Assembly: GCA_913041775.1 (NCBI GenBank)
Contig: CAJWJW010000068.1
Coordinates: 1-7,181, forward strand
Reading direction: 5' to 3'
Length of the DNA: 7,181 bases
Origin: an uncultured Flavobacteriales bacterium
GTDB taxonomy: Bacteria; Bacteroidota; Bacteroidia; Flavobacteriales; UBA7430
The position numbers and the translations under genes are program-made. Shown here in pieces: positions 1-6,893 of the stretch (position 1 is the first letter of the stretch; every line of letters begins with the position of its first letter). The notes beneath the pieces are model-generated. The model did no database searches. It saw only the letters and a program-made list of their open reading frames with translations, and was not told the DNA's origin.

Positions 1-44
1 GTACACCGCTATTTTTACTTAATTTGTTTGTGTAAAAAATTACT

Positions 45-716
45 ATGTCGAAACTATTTTTGGTGCCTACGCCTATTGGGAATTTAGAAGATATTACGCT
101 TCGTGCTATCCGGATTCTAGAAGAATCGGACTTAATATTAGCAGAAGATACACGTACCTCAGGGAAGCTATTAAAGTACTTAAAAGTGACTACTCAAATG
201 CAATCTTTCCATATGCACAACGAGCATAGAATGTTGGAGCGTATGATTGAAAAACTCAAAATGGGAATGCAGATATCCATGATTTCTGATGCCGGAACAC
301 CTGGAATTTCAGATCCTGGATTTCTACTCGTTAGAGCTTGTGTAGAAAACGACATCCCTACAGAATGCCTGCCTGGAGCCACAGCTTTAATTCCGGCACT
401 GGTACAATCGGGTTTCCCAACAGACCGTTTTATTTTTGAAGGATTTTTACCTCCTAAAAAAGGAAGACAAACAAGATTAAAAGAATGGGCAGAAGAAACA
501 AAAACAATTGTTTTTTACGAGTCGCCACATAAAATAGCGAAGACTTTAGTACAGTTACAAGAATTTGTAGGAGGTGAAAGAAGACTCTCAATAAGTAGAG
601 AGATTTCTAAGAAATTTGAAGAAACAGTTAGAGGAACAGTAAACGAACTAATTGTTCATTTTGAAGAGAAAGCACCCAAAGGAGAATTTGTAGTTATCTT
701 AGAAGGAAAAAAATAA
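45..716 (+). CDS. rsmI: 16S rRNA (cytidine-2'-O-)-methyltransferase RsmI, short form
   Basis: RsmI uses S-adenosylmethionine to methylate the 2'-O of the cytidine at E. coli 16S position 1402, in the decoding centre of the small ribosomal subunit. The 223-residue protein shows the family signatures in order: PTPIGNLEDIT (8-18), AEDTRT (33-38), the glycine-rich SAM-binding SDAGTPGISDPG (81-92), PGATA (110-114), FEGFLPPKKGRQ (131-142), YESPHKI (158-164) and SREISKKFEE (184-193), ending in KGEFVVILEG. It is about 60 residues shorter than the E. coli protein (286) because it stops after the tetrapyrrole-methylase-like catalytic fold. No catalytic motif is lost, so I read this as a short form and not a truncation. 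The ATG is placed directly before the first conserved strand; no Shine-Dalgarno precedes it. The stop is one base before the next gene, implying an operon. Confidence 0.96.
   Translation: MSKLFLVPTPIGNLEDITLRAIRILEESDLILAEDTRTSGKLLKYLKVTTQMQSFHMHNEHRMLERMIEKLKMGMQISMISDAGTPGISDPGFLLVRACVENDIPTECLPGATALIPALVQSGFPTDRFIFEGFLPPKKGRQTRLKEWAEETKTIVFYESPHKIAKTLVQLQEFVGGERRLSISREISKKFEETVRGTVNELIVHFEEKAPKGEFVVILEGKK
702..707 (+). promoter_or_regulatory. Shine-Dalgarno-like site for the TTG-started DAHP synthase gene
   Basis: GAAGGA lies 10 bases before the TTG at 718, inside the last codons of rsmI. No comparable purine-rich site stands at useful distance before the other five start codons, as expected in Bacteroidota. 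Its presence here supports the weak TTG as the true start and suggests translation coupled to termination of rsmI one base upstream. The role is inferred from position only. Confidence 0.45.
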
Positions 717-717
717 A

Positions 718-1800
718 TTGAGCCCAGCAGAATTACATATCAAATCCAACGATCTATTTGCTAAAAAAGCTGACAAGCCTTTTTTAATTGCAGGTCCTTG
801 CTCAGCAGAGAGCAAAGCGCAGGTTTTAGAAACAGGTAGAGCAATAGCAGCAAATGGAGACGCCTCCGTTTTTAGAGCCGGTGTATGGAAACCCCGTACA
901 AGACCTGGGTCTTTTGAAGGTGTCGGAGAACCAGCATTGGCATGGCTACAAGAATTAAAAGCAGAAACAGGAATACCTGTAGCTACAGAAGTAGCAAATG
1001 CTCAACATGTAGAAGCTTGTTTAGAAAATAATATCGATTATTTATGGATTGGTGCCCGCACCACCGTAAACCCTTTTTACGTTCAGGAAATTGCTGAAGC
1101 ACTACGTGGAGTAGATATCCCTATTTTGGTAAAAAACCCATTACATCCAGATATCGGTTTGTGGATGGGCGCTTTAGAACGATTTAACAAATGTGGAATT
1201 AGCGAACTAATGGCTATACACAGAGGTTTTTACTCATACGAAGCAGCACCTTACAGAAATGTTCCTAAGTGGGATTTAGCTATCAAACTAAAACGTTTGA
1301 TGCCCAACTTGCCTATTATTTGTGACCCAAGTCATATAGCAGGAGATGCTGCATTAATCTCAGACCTTAGTCAGATTGCACTCGACTTAGACATGGATGG
1401 TTTGATGATAGAAACCCATTGCGATCCATCTTCAGCATTGAGTGATGCAAATCAACAAATTACCCCAGACACGCTTCATCAGCTGATGAACGATTTAATT
1501 ATGCCAAAGGCTATTCACGAGAGTGAAGAATTCAATTCGCATTTGCTAAAGATGCGCTCAGTAATTGACCAATACGATAACGAGCTCTTAAACGTGATAC
1601 AGAAACGTATGGAGATGGTCACAGAAATAGGGAAAGCCAAGAAAGAAAACAACATAATGACCTTTCAGATAGAGCGTTTTTTCGACATCCTAAGAACACG
1701 AAAGGGTACTGGTTTAGACCTTGGTTTGTCTAAAGAAATGGTTTACGAACTTTTTGAACTAATCCATAAGCATTCAATAAATATTCAAAATAAAATATAG
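718..1800 (+). CDS. Bifunctional 3-deoxy-7-phosphoheptulonate synthase / chorismate mutase type II
   Basis: The enzyme catalyses two steps of aromatic amino acid synthesis: condensation of phosphoenolpyruvate with erythrose 4-phosphate, and chorismate to prephenate. Residues about 20-265 form the DAHP synthase barrel: IAGPCSAES (24-32), RAGVWKPRTRPGSFEGVG (53-70), WIGARTTVNPF (110-120), VKNP (138-141), HRGF (168-171), CDPSHIAG (202-209) and IETHCDP (231-237). Residues about 275-360 form an AroQ-type mutase. It aligns without gaps to the E. coli P-protein mutase: R280, R297, K308, R320, S353 and Q357 match R11, R28, K39, R51, S84 and Q88, while Q317 and F321 replace D48 and E52. The start is TTG: an in-frame TAG at 700-702 excludes anything earlier, and no in-frame ATG or GTG occurs before the first barrel motif. 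In this fused family the mutase often also influences synthase activity; that is family knowledge, not visible here. Confidence 0.95.
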   Translation: MSPAELHIKSNDLFAKKADKPFLIAGPCSAESKAQVLETGRAIAANGDASVFRAGVWKPRTRPGSFEGVGEPALAWLQELKAETGIPVATEVANAQHVEACLENNIDYLWIGARTTVNPFYVQEIAEALRGVDIPILVKNPLHPDIGLWMGALERFNKCGISELMAIHRGFYSYEAAPYRNVPKWDLAIKLKRLMPNLPIICDPSHIAGDAALISDLSQIALDLDMDGLMIETHCDPSSALSDANQQITPDTLHQLMNDLIMPKAIHESEEFNSHLLKMRSVIDQYDNELLNVIQKRMEMVTEIGKAKKENNIMTFQIERFFDILRTRKGTGLDLGLSKEMVYELFELIHKHSINIQNKI

Positions 1801-1869
1801 AATAAGGAGTACTAATTTAAACCAACTCAATTATCGTTTATCTGCCTCCTAAAAAATTGAGATCTAATT

Positions 1870-3585
1870 ATGTCAGAAAAAAAATGGACTTTAAAAGGGA
1901 AGCCAGACAACCAAAAAGTATTTAAACTCAGTAAAGAATTAGGCATTTCAAAAGCAATTTGTTCATTACTCGTTAGTAGAGATATTGATACTTTTGAAAA
2001 GGCAAAAACATTTTTCAGACCACAATTATCCATGTTACACGATCCTTTTTTAATGAAGGACATGGACAGGGCAGTTCAACGGATATCTACTGCAATTTCT
2101 AACAAAGAATCGATTAGAGTATATGGTGATTACGATGTAGATGGAACGACTTCGGTGAGCTTACTGTATAGTTTTCTAAAGACTCAAAATGCACTTTGCG
2201 ACTATTATATACCCGATAGATATAACGAAGGTTACGGCGTTTCATATTTGGGTATAGACGATGCAATTTCCAAAGGAATCAGCTTAATGATTACACTAGA
2301 TTGTGGCGTAAAAGCGATTGAAAAAATTGCCTATGCACAATCTAAAGGACTCGATATTATTGTCTGCGACCACCACAGACCAGGAGCAGAATTGCCCAAT
2401 GCATACGCGGTTTTAGACCCTAAAAGAAGCGATTGTGAATATCCTTACAAAGAATTATGTGGTTGTGGTGTAGGCTTTAAGCTTATGCAAGGCTACTTAA
2501 AACACCATAAACTAGACGAATCTATTGCTTTAGATTACCTAGACTATGTAGCCGTAGCAATTGGAGCTGATATAGTTCCAATAATGGGCGAAAATAGAGT
2601 CTTGGCTTATTATGGATTGAAATTATTAAACGCCAAACCTCGAATGGGAATGTTGGCTTTAATGAAAGAACACAAACGCATTGGTAAAATGACCATTACT
2701 GATGTAGTATTTAGCATTGCACCTCGTATAAATGCTGCTGGGAGAATGAAACACGCACATAGTGCAGTGCGTTTATTAATTGAAGAGAACGAAGCTGAGG
2801 CAATTAAAACAGCCAACGAAATTGAAGAATACAATACCGACAGGAGGGCACATGATCAGCGAATAGCAATAGAAGCACATGCTCAAATAATAGAAAATAA
2901 GGAGGAAGACAGGGCTTCTACTGTAGTCTATAATCCAGAATGGCACAAAGGTGTAATTGGAATTGTAGCCTCTAGATTAATTGAAACCTATTACAGACCA
3001 ACTGTTGTTTTTACCAAAAGTAAAGGAGGGGTCTTAGCGGCATCTGTTCGATCGGTACAAGGATTTGATGTATACGAAGCACTCGAATCTTGTAAAGTAC
3101 ATATAGATCAGTTTGGTGGGCATATGTATGCAGCAGGACTTACCTTACAAGAAGAGAACTACGAAGCATTTAAAGAGGCTTTCGAAAAAGTAGTTACCGA
3201 TACAATTACCGAGGAACAAAAAGTGGAGGTTTACAAGATTGATTCAGAATTAGATTTTGCAGATATTACCGAGGTTTTTAATAAAATACTAAAACAATTT
3301 GAACCATTTGGGCCAGAAAATCTGGCGCCACTATTTATAACAAAAAATGCTTTAGACAAAGGATATAGTAGAGCTGTGGGTTCGGAAAAAGAACACCTTA
3401 AACTACATATGTGTAGCGAAAAAGAGCGCCTTTCTGAAATGAATGGTATCGCTTTTAAATTAGGTAAACACGATTCTTATATATCTAAAGGATTGGCATT
3501 CGACATCTGCTATGCAATACAAGAGAATGTATGGCAGGGAAAAACAACTATTCAATTGGGGGTTAAAGATATTAAAATGTGTTGA
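1870..3585 (+). CDS. recJ: Single-stranded-DNA-specific exonuclease RecJ
   Basis: RecJ degrades single-stranded DNA 5' to 3' in recombinational repair (RecF pathway), mismatch repair and base excision repair, using two metal ions in the cytoplasm. The 571-residue protein is of normal length. The DHH domain carries GDYDVDGTT (86-94), TLDCG (142-146), the name-giving DHH (167-169), CGCGVGF (197-203), and ADIVP (233-237) for metal binding, followed by INAAGRM (287-293). The DHHA1 domain has WHKGVIGIVASRL (358-370), AASVRS (390-395) and FGGHMYAAG (415-423). EPFGPEN (478-484) opens the C-terminal OB-like domain characteristic of RecJ, which separates it from NrnA/GdpP-type DHH proteins. The ATG is the first possible start after an in-frame TGA at 1858-1860. 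It may be read with the upstream pair across the 69-base gap, where I see no terminator; a separate promoter cannot be excluded. Confidence 0.96.
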   Translation: MSEKKWTLKGKPDNQKVFKLSKELGISKAICSLLVSRDIDTFEKAKTFFRPQLSMLHDPFLMKDMDRAVQRISTAISNKESIRVYGDYDVDGTTSVSLLYSFLKTQNALCDYYIPDRYNEGYGVSYLGIDDAISKGISLMITLDCGVKAIEKIAYAQSKGLDIIVCDHHRPGAELPNAYAVLDPKRSDCEYPYKELCGCGVGFKLMQGYLKHHKLDESIALDYLDYVAVAIGADIVPIMGENRVLAYYGLKLLNAKPRMGMLALMKEHKRIGKMTITDVVFSIAPRINAAGRMKHAHSAVRLLIEENEAEAIKTANEIEEYNTDRRAHDQRIAIEAHAQIIENKEEDRASTVVYNPEWHKGVIGIVASRLIETYYRPTVVFTKSKGGVLAASVRSVQGFDVYEALESCKVHIDQFGGHMYAAGLTLQEENYEAFKEAFEKVVTDTITEEQKVEVYKIDSELDFADITEVFNKILKQFEPFGPENLAPLFITKNALDKGYSRAVGSEKEHLKLHMCSEKERLSEMNGIAFKLGKHDSYISKGLAFDICYAIQENVWQGKTTIQLGVKDIKMC

Positions 3586-3708
3586 AACAGGTTAATTAGC
3601 TTCCTGGTTTATCTACCAAAGGTAGAGGCACCAAAGAACGCAAACAAACACCTATTTAGCGATACAATTGCTTTCTTACCATACACGAATTACCATTACC
3701 TTAGAGCC
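3586..3708. other. Non-coding gap with small hairpin between recJ and hydrolase gene
   Basis: This 123-base gap contains a perfect 6-bp stem, TCTACC (3612-3617) and GGTAGA (3621-3626), with a three-base loop. No T-tract follows on either strand, so it is not a standard rho-independent terminator. TACAATTG at 3663-3670 is one mismatch from the Bacteroidota -7 element TAnnTTTG, but I find no matching TTG about 20 bases before it. The spacing is wide enough for a transcript boundary, so the hydrolase may have its own promoter. Confidence 0.3.
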
Positions 3709-4533
3709 ATGAAAGAAAAAGTATTCTTTGCGCATGCCAATGGATTTCCTGCAGAGGTTTATGGCGATTTATTTTCTAAACTTGCAGGTTACGACATCGA
3801 CTACATACCTGTACTAGCACATGGTAAGTATAAATTGAACAATTCATGGAGTGATATAGTACCCGAAATAATTGCATTTTTTGAGAAAAACTACTCGGAA
3901 CCTGTTTGGGCTATAGGACACTCTTTTGGGGCGGTATGCTTAGCTTTAGCAGCACAGCAAAAGCCTGAATTATTTAAGGGGCTTATCATGATGGATCCAC
4001 CAGTCCTTTCTAGCAAAATACGCTGTGCTTTAGCGATATCACAGTGGTTTCGTTTTTCGCAACATATTATGCCTTTAGCAAAGAAATCTGCTAATCGCTC
4101 CGATCATTTTCCATCTAGAGAATTTGTAGCCTATAAACTTCGTAATAAATTTCTATTTAAGAACTTTAGTGAAAATACGTTCAACAACTATATTAAATAT
4201 GGTTTTTCGGAATATTCTAAAGGAGTAACATTGCGTTTTAAAAAAGAAATAGAATCCAAAATATTCGCTTTAACTCCTCCTTTTTACAGAAAAATAAACT
4301 TAACTATTCCTAGTTTCTATATGTATGCTACACATGGAGATATTGCAGATACTAGACCAATAAGTAACGTAAAACCTCTTTTTACAAATACCAAATTTAT
4401 TGCTTTTGATGGAGGACATCTATTTCCATTAGAACAAACAGAAAAATGTGCCAATGAGATTTTGGCCATTATTACTAAAAATAATTCATATGAAAAACTT
4501 TTTACTAATCCTCACGTCTATATTGTGCCTTAG
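3709..4533 (+). CDS. Cytoplasmic alpha/beta hydrolase, substrate unknown
   Basis: This 274-residue protein has a single-domain alpha/beta hydrolase fold. HANGFPA (9-15) fits the oxyanion-hole loop after the first strand. GHSFG (70-74) is the nucleophile elbow with Ser72, and MMDPP (94-98) follows the next strand. HGDIAD (209-214) offers the acid residue (D211 or D214), and GGHLFPLE (235-242) the catalytic His237. Residues about 100-195, rich in basic and aromatic residues, would form the lid or cap that sets specificity. There is no signal peptide or membrane segment, so it should act in the cytoplasm. Related proteins are annotated as alpha/beta hydrolases without a settled substrate; ester or thioester hydrolysis is possible. 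The last 14 residues are encoded where the next gene already begins, which suggests translational coupling. The tail after the last helix is not conserved-looking. Confidence 0.85.
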   Translation: MKEKVFFAHANGFPAEVYGDLFSKLAGYDIDYIPVLAHGKYKLNNSWSDIVPEIIAFFEKNYSEPVWAIGHSFGAVCLALAAQQKPELFKGLIMMDPPVLSSKIRCALAISQWFRFSQHIMPLAKKSANRSDHFPSREFVAYKLRNKFLFKNFSENTFNNYIKYGFSEYSKGVTLRFKKEIESKIFALTPPFYRKINLTIPSFYMYATHGDIADTRPISNVKPLFTNTKFIAFDGGHLFPLEQTEKCANEILAIITKNNSYEKLFTNPHVYIVP

Positions 4534-5680
4534 TATGCAAGCACAGCCATTCACATCTTATTTTACAGGGAATTACATGGACACAATTACAAATCCCGAC
4601 TATGGAGTTTGTCTTATGGGCGGCTCTACGGAAGACGATAGGGCAATGGTTTGGTTTTTAGAAAAAGCAAATGGTGGAGATGTTTTAGTACTTAGAGCTA
4701 GCGGATCAGATGGATATAACGACTATTTCTATAGTGACTTAGGTGTGGAAGTAAATTCTGTCGAAACTATTGTATTTAACAATTCTAGCGCAGCAACCAA
4801 TCCTTATATTCTCGGAAAAATTGCAAATGCAGAAGCTATTTGGATGGCAGGAGGCGATCAATCGGATTATATAAATTACTGGAAAGACACAGAAGTAGAA
4901 ACCTTATTAAACGAACATATAAATACTAAAAAAGGGGTGATTGGTGGAACAAGTGCAGGTATGGCTGTTTTAGGAAGCTCCTATTTTTCTGCTGAAAATG
5001 GTACTGTTTACAGTTCGGAAGCTATAGAAGATCCTTACAATTCCTTTATGACTTTTGGGCATGATGACTTTTTAGAAGTTCCATTATTGGAAAATACAAT
5101 TACTGATACGCACTTTAGCGAAAGAGAAAGAGAGGGGCGTTTACTAACCTTTATAGCAAGGATGAATGAGTCTCTTCAAACACGTACTTATGGTATTGCC
5201 TGTGATGAATACACTGCTGTTTGTGTCGATTCTAGTGGCGTAGGAGCCGTTTATGGTGAATGGCCAGAATACGAGGATTACGCATTTTTTGTACAAATGA
5301 ATTGCGAGGAAGAAAACAGTCCTGAAATAATGGAATATGGCATTCCCCTTACCTGGAATTTTGGAGCAAAAGCAACTAACGTTTATAAAGTTGGCGGCAG
5401 CACTAATGGCGAAAACTATCTAGATTTAAACGATTGGGAAACTGGTAATGGCGGGGAGTGGTTACACTGGTGGGTAGTAGACGGAATATTTTATTCCGAA
5501 GACGGAGAACCATCTAGCTGTGAAGATGTAGGAATTGAAGCCATTAAATTAAATAGAACCCGAAGTCTGCTAAAAACTCTTGATGTTTTAGGAAGAAGTG
5601 CAACTGTTAATTATACAGGCATCGTTGTAGATGTATATAATGATGGTTCTACTCTAAAAAGGATTCAGTCGAATGATTAA
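4490..5680 (+). CDS. Exported cyanophycinase-like protein, peptidase family S51, T9SS-type C-terminal tail
   Basis: The family contains serine exopeptidases of the glutamine-amidotransferase-like fold, including cyanophycinase (which cuts cyanophycin into beta-Asp-Arg dipeptides) and dipeptidase E. I place the start at ATG 4490, giving 396 residues: it opens a clean signal peptide, basic MK, hydrophobic 4-16, then '-QAQ' at 17-19. The in-frame GTG at 4448 would put an unnatural extension before it. S51 features are MGGSTEDD (43-50), GGDQSDY (121-127), the nucleophile motif GGTSAG (152-157, Ser155), DTHFSERERegRL (206-218, His208) and a closing GIACDE strand (235-240). Residues about 250-350 are Trp- and Asn/Gly-rich and exceed the roughly 270-residue intracellular cyanophycinases. 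Residues 360-396 (LDVLGR at 364-369, then a VYNDGS turn) resemble the last strands of T9SS sorting domains. It overlaps the previous gene by 44 bases. The exact substrate is uncertain. Confidence 0.85.
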   Translation: MKNFLLILTSILCLSMQAQPFTSYFTGNYMDTITNPDYGVCLMGGSTEDDRAMVWFLEKANGGDVLVLRASGSDGYNDYFYSDLGVEVNSVETIVFNNSSAATNPYILGKIANAEAIWMAGGDQSDYINYWKDTEVETLLNEHINTKKGVIGGTSAGMAVLGSSYFSAENGTVYSSEAIEDPYNSFMTFGHDDFLEVPLLENTITDTHFSEREREGRLLTFIARMNESLQTRTYGIACDEYTAVCVDSSGVGAVYGEWPEYEDYAFFVQMNCEEENSPEIMEYGIPLTWNFGAKATNVYKVGGSTNGENYLDLNDWETGNGGEWLHWWVVDGIFYSEDGEPSSCEDVGIEAIKLNRTRSLLKTLDVLGRSATVNYTGIVVDVYNDGSTLKRIQSND

Positions 5681-5717
5681 CAATCTTATGACTTCACAAA
5701 ACCAAATTAAAGTCTTT

Positions 5718-6893
5718 TTAAAGCTTTGTTACTCTTGTATATTGGCTCTGTTGGATAGCATCGGTTAGCTTTACAATATAAATACCTTTTGGCAAATACT
5801 GAATATTAATAGAGTTTGTATTTTCCAACTTTAGAAGTAAAGAACCGTTAAGACTGTATACGCTCATCATTGAATTAGTAATTTCTGTTTCTACAGTAAA
5901 TATATCTCTAGTTGGATTTGGATAGACAGTCATTTTATTAGCACTTATCTCCTCAACTCCTATATTCATACAGTCTAATGCAGAATATAAATTATCACTA
6001 ACAAACGTTATCATTTGATCTTGAGTGTCTCCAGGATACTCCCAAGGAACATGTCCTGCACCTGGAAATAACAAGTGCTGATGATTGTCGAAATTAATTG
6101 CCTCTGTATGACTTAGCATTGCACCTCCACCACATAACTCGGGTAAGATAGCAGAACCTAAAGGTTGACCACACGTATAAGGAACTACATCATCGTCATC
6201 GCCGTGACAAGAAATCAAAAGTTTTTGTTTTTCATCAATGGTAATAAAATTCACATCTGCAAGCGCACCTGCGAGACTTATAGCTCCTCTAACTTCACTA
6301 GAATAACCATCATTACCACTATTTCCTTCTATACCTCCTAAAGCATTTAACGCAGCAAGTAAAGCAGGGTCAGTTATGTCATCTTCTTGCATAAAAGCAG
6401 CATGTACAGCTATTACACCACCTGCAGAATTACCACCAAAGTAGATTTGATTTTCATCAATTCCATAAAGGTTGTCTTCTAAATCAACTGTTTTTCTAAA
6501 ATAACGCACTGCAGCTCTACCGTCGCTTAATGCTCTAGCAACACCATTTAAAGCAGATTCAGCACTTAATAAATCTAAATATGACATAAGTCTATACGTA
6601 ATAGAAGCAACAACATACCCTCTTTTGGCAAAGGCATTACCTAAGGTTACCATACTAGGATTAGTACGAATACCTGCAACAAAAGAACCACCGTGAGCTA
6701 AAATAATTAAAGGTCTTTGAGACTCTGTATCACCTACTGCTTGGTAAATATCTAATTGTAAATTGTGAACATCAGAATAAGTTGCTGTAGATACCGAAAC
6801 TTCGTCGAATATTTTTTCACTATAACGTCCATCACACTGTGCGTTTACGGAGTAATTTAATACGACTAATAGGCTAAGTAGAATTCTTTTCAT
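5718..6893 (-). CDS. Secreted alpha/beta hydrolase (HSL/Aes-type esterase) with T9SS type A sorting domain
   Basis: This 391-residue protein begins with a signal peptide (MKR, hydrophobic 4-16, '-NAQ' at 17-19). The Cys after it lacks a proper lipobox, so it is probably not a lipoprotein. The catalytic domain (about 30-308) has HGGSFVAG (67-74) as oxyanion hole, DGRAAVRYFR (124-133), the nucleophile elbow GGNSAGG (153-159, Ser156), HGDDDDVVPY (230-239, acid probably D234) and GAGHVPWE (278-285, His281). This HGG/GxSAGG combination is typical of hormone-sensitive-lipase-like carboxylesterases and polysaccharide-side-chain esterases. Residues 320-391 form a T9SS type A sorting domain: VYPNP (323-327), a beta-rich middle, then LPKGIYIVKL and a basic end. 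The protein should therefore cross the outer membrane and be released or surface-anchored. It converges on the S51 gene. Its substrate (acetyl, feruloyl or other ester) cannot be told. Confidence 0.9.
   Translation of the reverse strand: MKRILLSLLVVLNYSVNAQCDGRYSEKIFDEVSVSTATYSDVHNLQLDIYQAVGDTESQRPLIILAHGGSFVAGIRTNPSMVTLGNAFAKRGYVVASITYRLMSYLDLLSAESALNGVARALSDGRAAVRYFRKTVDLEDNLYGIDENQIYFGGNSAGGVIAVHAAFMQEDDITDPALLAALNALGGIEGNSGNDGYSSEVRGAISLAGALADVNFITIDEKQKLLISCHGDDDDVVPYTCGQPLGSAILPELCGGGAMLSHTEAINFDNHQHLLFPGAGHVPWEYPGDTQDQMITFVSDNLYSALDCMNIGVEEISANKMTVYPNPTRDIFTVETEITNSMMSVYSLNGSLLLKLENTNSINIQYLPKGIYIVKLTDAIQQSQYTRVTKL

Noticed and set aside
1804..1809. Perfect AAGGAG Shine-Dalgarno sequence after the DAHP synthase gene
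   Set aside because: No ATG, GTG or TTG lies at a usable distance downstream and the recJ ATG is about 60 bases away, so it has no gene to serve.
1818..1827. TTAAACCAACT shared with 7046-7056
   Set aside because: An 11-base match between two non-coding spots with different flanks; no sign of a repeat family.
1826..1861. CTCAATT/AATTGAG inverted repeat before recJ as a terminator or attenuator
   Set aside because: Only seven base pairs around a 22-base loop with no T-tract; weak and likely chance in AT-rich DNA.
1827..2063. Minus-strand frame across the recJ start
   Set aside because: It mirrors the conserved recJ coding frame and shows no protein features of its own.
4448..4489. GTG start 14 codons upstream for the S51 protein
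   Set aside because: It would place extra residues ahead of a well-formed signal peptide and increase the overlap with the hydrolase gene; ATG 4490 explains the N-terminus better.
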